This document shows positions 44,845 through 54,780 of a DNA stretch of 64,000 nucleotides, piece after piece. This DNA comes from Microbulbifer agarilyticus S89. Lineage in GTDB: Bacteria > Pseudomonadota > Gammaproteobacteria > Pseudomonadales > Cellvibrionaceae. The DNA lies in contig NZ_AFPJ01000025.1 in the NCBI RefSeq assembly GCF_000220505.1, forward strand, positions 1 to 64,000. The letters run 5' to 3'. Below the pieces are notes generated by a model. That model was not told where the DNA came from and did no database searches. It worked only from the letters and a program-made list of their open reading frames with translations. Every line of letters starts with the position of its first letter. The stretch's first letter is position 1. Position numbers and translations under genes: made by a program.

Positions 44845-45585
44845 ATGTCAGTGATGCTAAAAGCCGAAAACCTACACCACCGAGTCAGCACTAGTGAGGG
44901 CCCACTGACCCTCCTGAACGACATTTCCTTGCAACTCCCAATGGGCCAGAGCCTCGCCATCACCGGCGCCTCCGGCTCCGGTAAATCCACGCTTCTCGGC
45001 CTGCTGGCGGGGCTCGACCGCCCCACCGAGGGCAAGATCTGGCTGGCTGGCGAAGAAATCACCGCGATGGACGAAGAACAGCGCGCGGCACTGCGCGCCC
45101 GCTGCGTCGGCTTCGTATTCCAGACCTTCCAGTTGCTGCCCGGCCTCACCGCGCAGGAAAACGTCATGCTGCCCAGTGAACTACGCGGAGAACGTAACGC
45201 CGGCAAACGTGCGCAGGAGTTCCTCGAGCGCGTTGGTCTCGGCCACCGGTTGCACCACTACCCGCGCCAGCTCTCCGGTGGCGAACAGCAGCGCGTGGCT
45301 ATCGCCAGAGCGTTCTGTAGCATCGCCAACGACTCTTCGACCGCCGACAACGGCATTTTGTTCGCCGACGAGCCCACCGGCAGCCTGGACGCCCACAACG
45401 GTGAAAAGGTCATTGACCTCTTGTTCAAGCTGAATGAAGAGACCAACACCACCCTGGTACTGGTCACCCACGAACAGCGTCTGGCGGAGCGCTGCGGCGC
45501 ACACCTGCGGATGGCGGCCGGTGAAATCACCACCGCCGACCTGCCCGACAACTACCTGGGCGACCAGGCGGGGGTGTCTGTCTGA
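44845..45585 (+). CDS. ybbA: ABC transporter ATP-binding protein YbbA
   Basis: This 246-residue ATPase has the Walker A GASGSGKST, signature LSGGEQQRVAIARA and Walker B ILFADEPTGSLD, of the LolD/MacB-type family that energises FtsX-like permeases. The start MSVMLKAENLHHRV was chosen for the AGGGA site; a TTG eight codons earlier is less likely. Its stop overlaps the next start by one base (TGATG), indicating tight co-translation with the permease. The precise substrate is not established. Confidence 0.94.
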   Translation: MSVMLKAENLHHRVSTSEGPLTLLNDISLQLPMGQSLAITGASGSGKSTLLGLLAGLDRPTEGKIWLAGEEITAMDEEQRAALRARCVGFVFQTFQLLPGLTAQENVMLPSELRGERNAGKRAQEFLERVGLGHRLHHYPRQLSGGEQQRVAIARAFCSIANDSSTADNGILFADEPTGSLDAHNGEKVIDLLFKLNEETNTTLVLVTHEQRLAERCGAHLRMAAGEITTADLPDNYLGDQAGVSV

Positions 45586-48038
45586 TGCTGCCGCTGAAAC
45601 TACTGGGCCGCGACTGGCGCGGGGGCGAACTGGCCCTCATCGCCACCGCACTGGTCCTCGCTGTTAGCTGTGTCACCGCGATTGCGCACTTCTCCGATCG
45701 CCTCACCCGCGCCATGCACATCCAGTCGCAGAGCTTTCTTGCCGCAGAACGGGTCGTGCAGAGCAGCAAGGTGGTGCCGCAGGAATGGCTGAGCAAGGCC
45801 GAAGAATTGGGCCTCGAACAGGCACAAACCACCACCTTTGCCTCGATGCTCTCCGCCGGTGATGAATTCCAGTTCGCCTCGGTGAAAGCCGTCACTAACG
45901 CCTACCCGCTGGTTGGCCACCTGGAAATGCGCGCCAACGCCAGCGATGAACCGCGCACGGTGCAACAGGGCCCGGTACCCGGCGAGGTGTGGCTGGAAGC
46001 CCGCCTGCTGCCGCTGATGGACCTGCAAATCGGCGACCAGCTACAGCTGGGCGATGGCGATTTTGCCATTACCGGCATCCTCGACCACGAGCCGGATCGC
46101 GGCGCCAACCTCTTCTCCATGGGCGCGCGCCTGATGATGCACCAGTCGGATCTCGCCGCCACCAACATCCTGCAGCCCGGCAGCCGCGTGACCTATCGCT
46201 ACCTGTTCTCCGGTGACGATGCCGCGCTCAACAGCTACTTCACTTGGCTGAAACCGCAGCTCACCGAACACCAGCGCGTGATCGATCTGGAAGAAGGCCA
46301 GCCGCGGGTGGCGCGCACCCTGGATCGCGCCGAGAGCTTCCTGTTCCTCGCCGCCAGCCTCGCAGTACTGCTCGCCAGTGTTGCCGTGGGCCTCGCCGCA
46401 CGCCGCTACGGCCTGCGTCACGCCAACTACGTGGCAGTGATGAAAAGCCTCGGTGCCGGCAAAAATAAAATCCTCGGTATTTATATCGGCCAGATGACCG
46501 CGCTCGCTCTGATTGCCACCGCCATCGGCCTGGCCATCGGCTCACTGATTCAGGCCCAGGCGGTAAACCTGCTGGAAGGTTTCTTCCCGGTTGCGCCGCC
46601 ACCCAGTGGGATTCAGCCGCTGTGGGTTGGTCTCGCCACCGGCGTCGCCTGTGTTATCGGTTTCGCCATGCCGCCGCTGTTCCGCCTGGCCCAGACCGAC
46701 CCTATGCAGACCCTGCGTCAGGACTGGAGCAACCCGGACAAGCGCGAATGGCTCGGCCTGATTCCCGGCCCGCTGTCAATGTTGCTGCTGATCTGGTGGC
46801 TGTCCGGCAGCCTCGCCATCACCCTTGCCCTGCTCGCCGGTCTCGGCCTGCTGATTGCCGGTGCCGCCGTGGTGAACCGACTGCTGGTACGCGGTCGCCT
46901 CGCTTCCCTGGGCGGTAGCTGGCGCATTGCGCTCGGCAGCCTGCAGCGCCGCGCCGGCTTCAATACCCTGCTGATTGCCGCCTTCGGTACCGGGCTGCTG
47001 GCCATGCTCGCCATGTTCTACGCACGCACCGCGCTAATCGACGAATGGCAGATGCAGCTGCCGGAAAATGCCCCCAACCATTTCCTGGTGAATATCGCTC
47101 CCTACGAGCTGGACGGCGTAAAGCAAAAAGTTGAAGGCAAAAACCTCGAGGGCACCGAGTTCTACCCCATGGTGCGCGGCCGCCTGATCGCGGTGAACGG
47201 CACCCCGGTGAACGAACGCGAGCAGAAGGACGGCTCGATCCGCCGCGAACTCAACCTCAGCTGGACAGATACCGTTCCCGCGGACAATAAAATTGTTGCC
47301 GGCGAATGGTGGAGCGAAGACCTGAACGAAGGCGTATCAGTGGAAGTAGAAGTCGCCGCGCGACTGGGGCTGAGTTTGGGTGACGTACTGCGTTTCTCCA
47401 TTGGCGGCCTCGAAACCGAAGCCACCATCACCAGCCTGCGCACCCTCGACTGGAACAGCATGCGCCCCAACTTCTTTATGCTGTTCGCCCCCGGCAGCCT
47501 GGACACCTTCCCGGCCACCTACATCCAGAGCTTCTACCTGCCGCCGGAAGACAAACTGTTCGTCAACGAACTGGTGAAAAACTTCCCCAGCGTCAGCATC
47601 ATCGAACTGGATAAAATTCTCGAGAACATCCGCGAGACCATTGGCCAGGTGGCCATCGCCGTGGAGTCCGTACTCGCACTGATGCTCGTCGCCGGCGTGC
47701 TGGTACTGGTTGCCGGCGTGCGCGCCAGTATTGCCGAGCGCTTGCAGGAAGCCGCGGTAATCCGCACACTGGGCGGCCGTCGCCAGCTGCTGATTCGCAG
47801 CCTGATGATTGAATTCGGCTTGCTCGGCGTAGCCGCCGGCCTGCTGGCATCCATCGGCACCGAAGCCACACTGGCCGTGCTCACCCAGCGGGTATTCGAC
47901 ATGCCCTTCCAGTTCCATCCAGGGCTGTGGGTGATTGGACCTCTGGCCGGCGCGTTGCTGGTGGGTACTGCCGGCACCCTGGCATGTAGAAGTGCAGTCA
48001 GTCAGCCTCCGCTCAAGGTCTTGCGCGAATTGGCCTAA
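45585..48038 (+). CDS. ybbP: FtsX-like ABC permease YbbP
   Basis: This 817-residue permease has an N-terminal membrane segment, a large periplasmic domain at about residues 40-260, a core of membrane segments at about 262-500 with a second periplasmic domain at 500-690, and a final FtsX block with VAGVRASIAERLQEAAVIRTLGGRRQLLIRSL near 710-740. This is the lipoprotein-release or efflux-linked YbbP pattern. It works with YbbA encoded upstream. A cloverleaf repeat follows the gene. Confidence 0.94.
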   Translation: MLPLKLLGRDWRGGELALIATALVLAVSCVTAIAHFSDRLTRAMHIQSQSFLAAERVVQSSKVVPQEWLSKAEELGLEQAQTTTFASMLSAGDEFQFASVKAVTNAYPLVGHLEMRANASDEPRTVQQGPVPGEVWLEARLLPLMDLQIGDQLQLGDGDFAITGILDHEPDRGANLFSMGARLMMHQSDLAATNILQPGSRVTYRYLFSGDDAALNSYFTWLKPQLTEHQRVIDLEEGQPRVARTLDRAESFLFLAASLAVLLASVAVGLAARRYGLRHANYVAVMKSLGAGKNKILGIYIGQMTALALIATAIGLAIGSLIQAQAVNLLEGFFPVAPPPSGIQPLWVGLATGVACVIGFAMPPLFRLAQTDPMQTLRQDWSNPDKREWLGLIPGPLSMLLLIWWLSGSLAITLALLAGLGLLIAGAAVVNRLLVRGRLASLGGSWRIALGSLQRRAGFNTLLIAAFGTGLLAMLAMFYARTALIDEWQMQLPENAPNHFLVNIAPYELDGVKQKVEGKNLEGTEFYPMVRGRLIAVNGTPVNEREQKDGSIRRELNLSWTDTVPADNKIVAGEWWSEDLNEGVSVEVEVAARLGLSLGDVLRFSIGGLETEATITSLRTLDWNSMRPNFFMLFAPGSLDTFPATYIQSFYLPPEDKLFVNELVKNFPSVSIIELDKILENIRETIGQVAIAVESVLALMLVAGVLVLVAGVRASIAERLQEAAVIRTLGGRRQLLIRSLMIEFGLLGVAAGLLASIGTEATLAVLTQRVFDMPFQFHPGLWVIGPLAGALLVGTAGTLACRSAVSQPPLKVLRELA

Positions 48039-48102
48039 ACATTCAGCTTTCTTTGTTAGCAAAACAACGAGAAAGCTAGCGAAGTAAAAAGTTAAATGCG
48101 AA

Positions 48103-48212
48103 GGTAGTGAGCGGGGATGCATTTTCAGAAGCGTCGGCGACATGGACGTCGCCGACGCAGCTTACAGGGATGTATTTATAGCGGTTCTGAAAATGCATCC
48201 CCGCTCACTACC
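48103..48212. repeat. Cloverleaf-like inverted-repeat element B
   Basis: Outer arms of 28 bases (48103-48130 and 48185-48212) are a perfect inverted repeat. Inside is an 11-bp perfect hairpin (48131-48141 with 48148-48158) around ATGGAC, then ACAGGGATGT at 48164-48173. The design and the CATGGAC / CAGGGATG loops resemble element A at 43901. It could be a small mobile or REP-like element, or a structured RNA. It fills the ybbP-bioA gap. Confidence 0.85.
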
Positions 48213-48239
48213 GCCACATAAGATATTCAAAGCACAAAA

Positions 48240-49511
48240 ATGATCGATCTCGAATTCGACAAGCAGCACGTCTGGCACCCCTACTCCTCCCTGATCAACC
48301 CACCACCTGTCTACCCAATCGCTCGCGCCGAAGGCGTCCGCATTTATCTGGAAGACGGCCGCGGATTAATTGATGGAATGAGTTCCTGGTGGAGCACCCT
48401 GCACGGCTATAACGTTCCCGAACTGAACACCGCCATGCAGGCCCAGATGGAAAAAATGAGTCACGTCATGTTTGGTGGCCTCACCCATGAGCCCGCAATC
48501 GAACTGTGCAAAAAGCTCGTGGCGCTCACCCCGGAACCACTGCAAAAAGTCTTCCTGTCCGACTCCGGTTCCGTCTCCATCGAAGTCGCCATCAAAATGG
48601 CGCTGCAATACTGGCATTCCCAGGGCAAGCCAGAAAAAAGTAAATTGCTGGCACTGCGCAACGGCTACCACGGCGACACCTTCGGCGCCATGGCCACCTG
48701 CGACCCGGTCACCGGCATGCACCACCTGTTTGCCAAACTGCTGCCCCAGCATCTGTTTTCCCCGGCCCCAACACCAAAGTTCGGTGAGCCATGCGCGGAC
48801 AGCGACACCGCAGAAATACAACAGCTGATCGAACAGAATCACGAGAGTCTCGCGGCCGTCATTCTCGAGCCCATCGTGCAGGGCGCAGGCGGCATGCGTT
48901 TCTATTCGCCAGAATACCTGCAACGCGTCCGCGCACTGTGCGACCAGTATGATGTGCTGCTGATCGCCGATGAAATTGCCACCGGCTTTGGCCGCACCGG
49001 CAAACTGTTTGCCTGTGAACACGCAGAGATCTCACCCGACATCCTCACCCTGGGTAAAACCCTGACCGGTGGTGTACTCACCCTGGCCGCCACCCTGTGC
49101 ACCGATAAAGTTGCCAACGGCATTTGCACCGGTGAGGCCGGCGTATTTATGCACGGCCCTACGTTTATGGGTAACCCCATGGCCTGCGCCGTGGCCAATG
49201 CCAATATCGAACTATTGCTCAAAAGCGACTGGAAACAGCGTGTTCGCGATATTGAACAGCAGCTGCAACATGAACTCGCGCCGTTAAAAGATGCTCCAGG
49301 CGTTGCCGACGTACGCACATTGGGCGCGATTGGCGTGGTGGAAATGCAGCAGCCTGTGGATAACAAAACGCTGCAGGAGAGCCTGATCGAGCAAGGTGTG
49401 TGGTTGCGCCCATTCGGCAAGCTGGTTTACACCATGCCACCTTACGTGATCAGTTCTGAAGAGCTTACACAATTGACCGGTGCCATGAATAAATCGCTGT
49501 CCGAGCTATAA
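48240..49511 (+). CDS. bioA: Adenosylmethionine-8-amino-7-oxononanoate aminotransferase
   Basis: This 423-residue PLP enzyme converts KAPA to DAPA using SAM in biotin synthesis. It has the PLP Lys in LTLGKTLTGG (Lys273), Asp244 in IADEIATGFGRTG, and the N-terminal HVWHPYSS motif with MSSWWSTLHGYN that marks BioA. The length is standard. No other bio genes are in the window. It is followed by a strong terminator. Confidence 0.96.
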   Translation: MIDLEFDKQHVWHPYSSLINPPPVYPIARAEGVRIYLEDGRGLIDGMSSWWSTLHGYNVPELNTAMQAQMEKMSHVMFGGLTHEPAIELCKKLVALTPEPLQKVFLSDSGSVSIEVAIKMALQYWHSQGKPEKSKLLALRNGYHGDTFGAMATCDPVTGMHHLFAKLLPQHLFSPAPTPKFGEPCADSDTAEIQQLIEQNHESLAAVILEPIVQGAGGMRFYSPEYLQRVRALCDQYDVLLIADEIATGFGRTGKLFACEHAEISPDILTLGKTLTGGVLTLAATLCTDKVANGICTGEAGVFMHGPTFMGNPMACAVANANIELLLKSDWKQRVRDIEQQLQHELAPLKDAPGVADVRTLGAIGVVEMQQPVDNKTLQESLIEQGVWLRPFGKLVYTMPPYVISSEELTQLTGAMNKSLSEL

Positions 49512-49550
49512 GTCGAGTCGCAAATATTTAGTCCGCATAAAATCCCCATA

Positions 49551-49587
49551 AAAAAAGGCGCTGCCGGAATACGGCAGCGCCTTTTTT
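49551..49587. terminator. Bidirectional terminator between bioA and thioredoxin-like gene
   Basis: A perfect hairpin of at least 10 bp (GGCGCTGCCG / CGGCAGCGCC) is flanked by six A and six T. It can end both convergent transcripts. Confidence 0.9.
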
Positions 49588-49611
49588 CTAACTACGAACT
49601 ACGGCTGTAAA

Positions 49612-50241
49612 TCAGTATTTTACACTGCAGCCATACGCGCGCGAGGAAGCCACCTCAATGGCCTTGCCCGCCAGTGACGCATCCAGAGCCGCCGCCACGT
49701 AGTTGGCGGAATCCGGGATCACGGCCGGGTTCGCTGAATCGTTATCATCGATGGCACCGGCGTAGACTACTTCGCCTTCCGGATTGATGATAAACATATG
49801 CGGCGTGGTCTTGGCGCCATAAGCACGGCCCATGCTGCCATCGCTATCGAGCAGGAACGGTGCACTCGCTTCCAACTTGTGGTTCTTCGCCACATCCAGC
49901 GCCTCGGCCGGCTCAAGATAGCCCTGCTTGCCCTTTGCCGAAGAAATCACGGTCAACCAATTGATATCTGCGTCCGCGTACTTTTTCTGCAGCGCCTGCA
50001 TGTTGCCGCTACCGTAGTGCTTTTTCACGTAAGGGCAGTCTTTGTTAAACCACTCCAGCACCAGCCACTGGCCTTCATAATCCTTCAGCTTGTGGGTTTT
50101 GCCAGCGGCATCCACTTCGCTAAATGCCGGCGCCCTCTCACCCGGCACCGCAGCCGCCAGGGCCAACGTTGGCAGAGCAAACAGCACGGCGCTGCCCAGG
50201 AATTTAGCAATCGAACGTTTACTACGCATACCTTGTTTCAT
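49612..50241 (-). CDS. Periplasmic thioredoxin-fold (AhpC/TSA-like) protein
   Basis: This 209-residue protein has an N-terminal signal peptide (hydrophobic core near LGSAVLFALPTLALAAA). The thioredoxin-like domain carries EWFNKDCPYVKKHYGSGNMQALQ with a single resolving-type Cys (DCPYVKKHY) and AKTTPHMFIINPEGEVVYAGAIDDN. The family is close to redoxin/TlpA-like proteins but lacks a CxxC pair. It is directly downstream of the DsbD-type gene and probably receives electrons from it. The start is uncertain among ATGs at 50241 and 50229 and a GTG just upstream. Confidence 0.85.
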   Translation of the reverse strand: MKQGMRSKRSIAKFLGSAVLFALPTLALAAAVPGERAPAFSEVDAAGKTHKLKDYEGQWLVLEWFNKDCPYVKKHYGSGNMQALQKKYADADINWLTVISSAKGKQGYLEPAEALDVAKNHKLEASAPFLLDSDGSMGRAYGAKTTPHMFIINPEGEVVYAGAIDDNDSANPAVIPDSANYVAAALDASLAGKAIEVASSRAYGCSVKY

Positions 50242-50281
50242 CACGACAGTGCATCCTCTTTGGTTACAGTGTTCCGGGTTA

Positions 50282-52369
50282 CTACTCACTAAATAAATCT
50301 TTGATCATGCTGACCTGCAAAATCTGCGGCAGCAGTACCGGCGTTCGCTCACCCGCCGGGTACCAGGCATACACCGGTACCGAGTTGCGCCCCAACTCGC
50401 CCAGTGCACGGGTAATTTCCGGGTCTTGATTGGTCCAGTCGGCGCGCACCAGATAGACATCATTTTTGCGGAACAGGTCGGCAACTTCCGCCGTATCCAG
50501 CACCAGTTTTTTATTCACCTGACAGGTAATGCACCAGGCCGCGGTGTAATCAATAAATACCGCCTGCCCACGCGCCAGCGCCTGACCAATGGCATTGCGG
50601 TCATAGGGCTGCCATCCCGCTGTCACGTCTTGCTGCTGCACGCTACCACTGGCAACGCCCTGCTCCTGCAGGCGGTTTGCCGCGCTGAAGCTTGCCACGA
50701 GCGCTGCCAGCACCAGCCCCCAGGCCAACCAGCGGCTACCGCGGAATGCGTGGCGCCCTAACCAGAAGGCGAACACGATCACCAGCATCAGCATTGCGCC
50801 GATCAGCCAACCGCTCTCGCCTACCAAACGCCCCAGTACCCACAACAGCCAAATCACAGTGGCATAGAGTGGGAAAGCCAGCGCCTGACGTAGAGTTTCC
50901 ATCCACGGGCCCGGTGCGGGTAAGCGGTTCAGCAGCGCCGGGAACACGCACAGCAGCACAAATGGCAGTGCCAGGCCGATACCCAGGCCGAGGAAGATCG
51001 CCATGGCACTGTATGCCGGCAGCAAGGTAGCGGCACCCAGAGCCGCGCCCATAAAGGGGCCGGTACAGGGAGCCGCGACAAACACCGCCAGCACACCGGT
51101 TGCAAAACTACCGCCGCGGCTGCGCCCTGCCACATTCATCAGGTGATGGCCAAATTCATACAGGCCGCTGAAGGACAAGGCCATCACCCAGAACAGCAGA
51201 ATCAATCCCAGCACCACCGATGCCGATTGCAGCTGGAAACCCCAGCCAATGGCCGAACCGCCTGCGCGCAATACCAGTAACAGTGCACCGAGTGCAGCAA
51301 AGGTCACCAGCACCCCAGCAGCATAGCGTAGCCCCTCCTTCACGCGATGCGCCGCCTGGCCATCGTGCCCGGCCAAACTGAACAGCTTGATCGAGAGTAC
51401 CGGGAATACGCACGGCATCAGGTTCAGGATTGCACCGCCAGCAATGGCGGCCAGTACCAGCAGCCACAGAGGTTGCGTGTTTGCTGGCCCAGTCGCGGAA
51501 GCCACAGCACCGGCCGCATTCGCCGCACCGGCCCGAATTTCCTCATCGTCCAGCTGCCAGGCCCGCTCGCCGTCGCTCACGACAAAGCCGGTGGTTGGAG
51601 GCATGGGCGCGCCGGGCACTCGCTCAAAGGTATAGCGAATGTTGTCACCGGCCTGCGCCACCTCTGGCGCTTTTGCCGTCAGCAACCCGCCGTCGAGTGG
51701 AAAGACATCCGGAGAGGACAGCTCTGCTCCCGCGTCCCGCGGCGCCAGCTCAAGCTGAAGGGTGTCGGCTTGTGGTGAAGCGGTAACCGCCGCTACCTGC
51801 CAGGGAAAATTCTCCGCAGTGGCCTCAGCCGGGACCATCGCCAGGAAGCGGTCCCGCAGCTGCTTTTCCTGCGGCTGCCAGTCGGCTGCGGTGCCCACAG
51901 GCCGCGACAGGGTCATGATGCCGTAGCCGGGAATGCAATCTACCTTGCACACCAGCCACTCCAGATTCACCACAATATCCATCGCAGCAGCGTCTGGGGT
52001 CACCTCAAACAAATAGGCGACATCGCCCTCGTAACCGAGGTTGGTCAGGTGCTCGATGGGCAGGCGTACCGGGAATGGCCATTGGATAGGACCCACCTCA
52101 CCGGTGGCACCGGCAAAATCAAAGCGCGGCGCGGCTCCGGAATCCCCGGCATTGCGCCAGTACACATGCCAGCCAGGGTCCACCTCAAAGTAAAAACCAA
52201 TAGTCTCGGCACCCGGGCCAAAGGTGTCAGGCACCAGCCATCGCACCTTGACGTGGTCGCCACTGGCGGTTTCCTGAGCGGTAGACAAACCACTCCAGCA
52301 GGCCATCAGTAGCAGAAAGGCCAGGAAAACAGTGCGGTTAAAACTCGAAAGCAACAAATGTAACTCCAA
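50282..52369 (-). CDS. Thiol:disulfide interchange protein of the DsbD/ScsB type
   Basis: This 695-residue membrane protein has a signal peptide, a periplasmic domain with the redox pair in LVCKVDCIPGYG near residue 150, and a transmembrane core of about eight segments. That core carries the paired Cys motifs LMPCVFPVLSIKLF and AAPCTGPFMGAAL. A C-terminal thioredoxin domain has YTAAWCITCQVNKK near residue 610. It passes electrons from cytosolic thioredoxin to periplasmic partners. The N-terminal part resembles ScsB rather than E. coli DsbD. The thioredoxin-like gene follows on the same strand, close by. Confidence 0.9.
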   Translation of the reverse strand: MELHLLLSSFNRTVFLAFLLLMACWSGLSTAQETASGDHVKVRWLVPDTFGPGAETIGFYFEVDPGWHVYWRNAGDSGAAPRFDFAGATGEVGPIQWPFPVRLPIEHLTNLGYEGDVAYLFEVTPDAAAMDIVVNLEWLVCKVDCIPGYGIMTLSRPVGTAADWQPQEKQLRDRFLAMVPAEATAENFPWQVAAVTASPQADTLQLELAPRDAGAELSSPDVFPLDGGLLTAKAPEVAQAGDNIRYTFERVPGAPMPPTTGFVVSDGERAWQLDDEEIRAGAANAAGAVASATGPANTQPLWLLVLAAIAGGAILNLMPCVFPVLSIKLFSLAGHDGQAAHRVKEGLRYAAGVLVTFAALGALLLVLRAGGSAIGWGFQLQSASVVLGLILLFWVMALSFSGLYEFGHHLMNVAGRSRGGSFATGVLAVFVAAPCTGPFMGAALGAATLLPAYSAMAIFLGLGIGLALPFVLLCVFPALLNRLPAPGPWMETLRQALAFPLYATVIWLLWVLGRLVGESGWLIGAMLMLVIVFAFWLGRHAFRGSRWLAWGLVLAALVASFSAANRLQEQGVASGSVQQQDVTAGWQPYDRNAIGQALARGQAVFIDYTAAWCITCQVNKKLVLDTAEVADLFRKNDVYLVRADWTNQDPEITRALGELGRNSVPVYAWYPAGERTPVLLPQILQVSMIKDLFSE

Positions 52370-52558
52370 CTTACCGTGGTAACCCGGCGGACCGGATCCT
52401 ATTTATACTGACCAACTATCTAAATGGATTGCCTACACCTCCGCAAGCCCCTGGCTCCCAGTCTCGACAGAAGGTGTCAGGGAAAGGATCAACAGCGAGT
52501 ACATGCTTCCGCAGGCCGCCGCTGGTAAAATTGCCGCCACGCAACTCCCGGAGCCCCC

Positions 52559-53626
52559 ATGAGCAATCCCACACAATCAACCCCAGTGCGCCTCACCCAG
52601 TACAGTCATGGCGCTGGCTGCGGCTGCAAGATCTCGCCCGCGGTACTCGACAAGATTCTCGCCGATAGCGATGCGCCACAGATGGACCCGAACCTGTGGG
52701 TTGGCAACCACTCACGGGACGACGCCGCGGTATACGGTCTGGATGGGCAGCTGGGCGTAGTTTCGACCACCGATTTCTTTATGCCCATCGTAGATGACCC
52801 CTACGATTTTGGGCGTATCGCCGCGACCAACGCCATCAGCGACATCTACGCCATGGGCGCCGACCCGCTGATGGCCATCGCCATCCTTGGCTGGCCGGTA
52901 AACCTGCTGCCACCTGAGGTGGCGCGCGAGGTGATTCGCGGCGGCCGCGCGGTATGTGCCGATGCCGGCATCCCGTTGGCCGGCGGCCACTCCATTGATG
53001 CGCCAGAGCCCATCTTCGGCTTGGCAGTGACCGGGGTTGTGAAAAAGCAGCGCCTGAAGCGCAACGACAGCGCCCGCGCCGGCGACAAACTGTTCCTTAC
53101 CAAACCACTGGGCATTGGCATTCTGACCACCGCGGAAAAGCAGGAAAAACTGCGCCCCGAAGATGCCGGCACAGCCCGTGACCTTATGTGCACCCTGAAC
53201 CGCCCGGGCAGCCGCTTCGCACGCATGGATGCCGTCAGCGCAATGACCGACGTCACCGGCTTTGGCCTGCTTGGCCATCTGGTGGAAATGGCCGATGGCA
53301 GTGGCCTCACCGCGCGTATTCGCTTTGATGCAGTGCCGCGTATCGCTGGGGTCGACCACTACCTACAGCAGGGCTGTGTACCTGGCGGTACTGAACGCAA
53401 CTTTGACAGTTACGGTCACCGGGTGAGTCTCGCGAACGCAAACCAAAAACAGCTCCTTGCCGACCCTCAAACCAGTGGTGGTTTGTTAGTTGCGGTGGCG
53501 CCGCAGCAGGAAGCGGAGTTTCTCGCCGCCGCCGCGGAGTTTGGGCTGGAGCTGCAACCAATTGGTGAACTGATAGCACCACACCCTGAGGGAGCACAGC
53601 ATGGCCCTGCGGTGATTGTGGAATGA
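52559..53626 (+). CDS. selD: Selenide, water dikinase
   Basis: This 355-residue enzyme makes selenophosphate from selenide and [19 protein letters not shown] matches E. coli SelD, with the active-site residue as Cys21, not selenocysteine. The ATP-binding segments [30 protein letters not shown] and [18 protein letters not shown] are present. Its last four bases overlap the start of selU (ATGA), so they are coupled. Here selenophosphate feeds tRNA modification; no selA or selB is visible. Confidence 0.97.
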   Translation: MSNPTQSTPVRLTQYSHGAGCGCKISPAVLDKILADSDAPQMDPNLWVGNHSRDDAAVYGLDGQLGVVSTTDFFMPIVDDPYDFGRIAATNAISDIYAMGADPLMAIAILGWPVNLLPPEVAREVIRGGRAVCADAGIPLAGGHSIDAPEPIFGLAVTGVVKKQRLKRNDSARAGDKLFLTKPLGIGILTTAEKQEKLRPEDAGTARDLMCTLNRPGSRFARMDAVSAMTDVTGFGLLGHLVEMADGSGLTARIRFDAVPRIAGVDHYLQQGCVPGGTERNFDSYGHRVSLANANQKQLLADPQTSGGLLVAVAPQQEAEFLAAAAEFGLELQPIGELIAPHPEGAQHGPAVIVE

Positions 53627-54735
53627 GTGGCGCCCAAAGCAGACCAGACAGCAAAGATTACCGGGAAATCTTTCTCAGCGATCGGCCGCTGATCGACACC
53701 CGTGCCCCGCTTGAATTCAATAAGGGCTCCTTCCCCTGTGCCACCAGCCTGCCGTTGATGACCGACGCAGAGCGGCAAAAGGTCGGCACCTGTTATAAAC
53801 AACAGGGCCAGGACGCAGCCATAAAGCTGGGACACCAGCTGGTAAGCGGCACGATCAAAGAAGAACGGGTGCACGTCTGGGCGGAATTCGCCCACAAGCA
53901 TCCGCAGGGCTACCTGTTTTGTTTCCGCGGAGGTCTGCGCTCACAGATTAGCCAGCAGTGGCTGCAGGAAGCGGGCGTCGATTACCCGCGAATACAGGGC
54001 GGTTACAAAGCTATGCGTACCTTCCTGCTCAATGAAATAGAAAGTGCCGTCAGCGAATGTCAGTTTACCCTCGTGGGCGGTATGACTGGCACCGGCAAAA
54101 CCGAAGTGCTCAACGTGCTCGCCAACGCGGTAGACCTGGAGAAACATGCCAACCACCGCGGCTCCACCTTCGGAAAACGCGCTACACCACAACCGTCGCA
54201 GATCGGCTTCGAGAATGCCCTGGCTATCGACTTTTTAAAGCGCCGCGCGGCAGGCCAGTACCACTTCGTGCTGGAAGATGAAAGCCGCTTGATCGGTCGC
54301 TGCTCCGTGCCCTTCTCATTACATCAGCAAATGCGCAGCTATCCGCTCGTATGGCTGGATGATGTGTTCGAGAGCCGAGTTGAGCGTATCCTTAAAGACT
54401 ATGTCATCGACCTGTGTGCGGAGTTTGTCAGCAAACATGGCGAGGATCAGGGCCCGGCAATATTTGCCACGTCGCTTCAGCAAAACCTGGCCAATATCAC
54501 CAAACGTCTTGGTGGAGAACGATATAGGCAGCTAGCGAACACGATGGCACAGGCTCTCGAGCAACAGGTAGCCACCGGCAATGTCGACCGCCACCGCGAC
54601 TGGATCAGTAGCCTGCTGCGAGACTACTACGACCCAATGTATGACTACCAAATTGAAAAAAATGCGGAGCGCATTGCGTTTCGCGGTACGCAGCGGGAAG
54701 TGGTGGAGTACCTACGGGAACACGCGTCAACGTAA
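53623..54735 (+). CDS. selU: tRNA 2-selenouridine synthase
   Basis: This 370-residue enzyme (also called MnmH or YbbB) replaces sulfur with selenium at the wobble 2-thiouridine, using selenophosphate. It has a rhodanese domain with catalytic Cys100 in [10 protein letters not shown] and a P-loop GGMTGTGKT at 152-160. The ATGA overlap with selD suggests one transcript. The TAA stop lies within an attC-like sequence that begins the cassette region. Confidence 0.96.
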   Translation: MSGAQSRPDSKDYREIFLSDRPLIDTRAPLEFNKGSFPCATSLPLMTDAERQKVGTCYKQQGQDAAIKLGHQLVSGTIKEERVHVWAEFAHKHPQGYLFCFRGGLRSQISQQWLQEAGVDYPRIQGGYKAMRTFLLNEIESAVSECQFTLVGGMTGTGKTEVLNVLANAVDLEKHANHRGSTFGKRATPQPSQIGFENALAIDFLKRRAAGQYHFVLEDESRLIGRCSVPFSLHQQMRSYPLVWLDDVFESRVERILKDYVIDLCAEFVSKHGEDQGPAIFATSLQQNLANITKRLGGERYRQLANTMAQALEQQVATGNVDRHRDWISSLLRDYYDPMYDYQIEKNAERIAFRGTQREVVEYLREHAST

Positions 54736-54780
54736 CGTCGGCGCACTATGGCCGCAGACCCATTGCCCGAAATGTTAAGA
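54731..54780 (-). repeat. Degenerate short attC-like site (array end)
   Basis: On the minus strand TAAC, a 3-base spacer and TCGG face CCGA, one base and GTTA across about 25 bases, with the inner arms partly paired (GCAATGG / CCATAGTGC). This is the R-L-L-R box layout of integron attC sites. It coincides with the stop of the membrane-protein cassette and the stop of selU. Confidence 0.45.
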
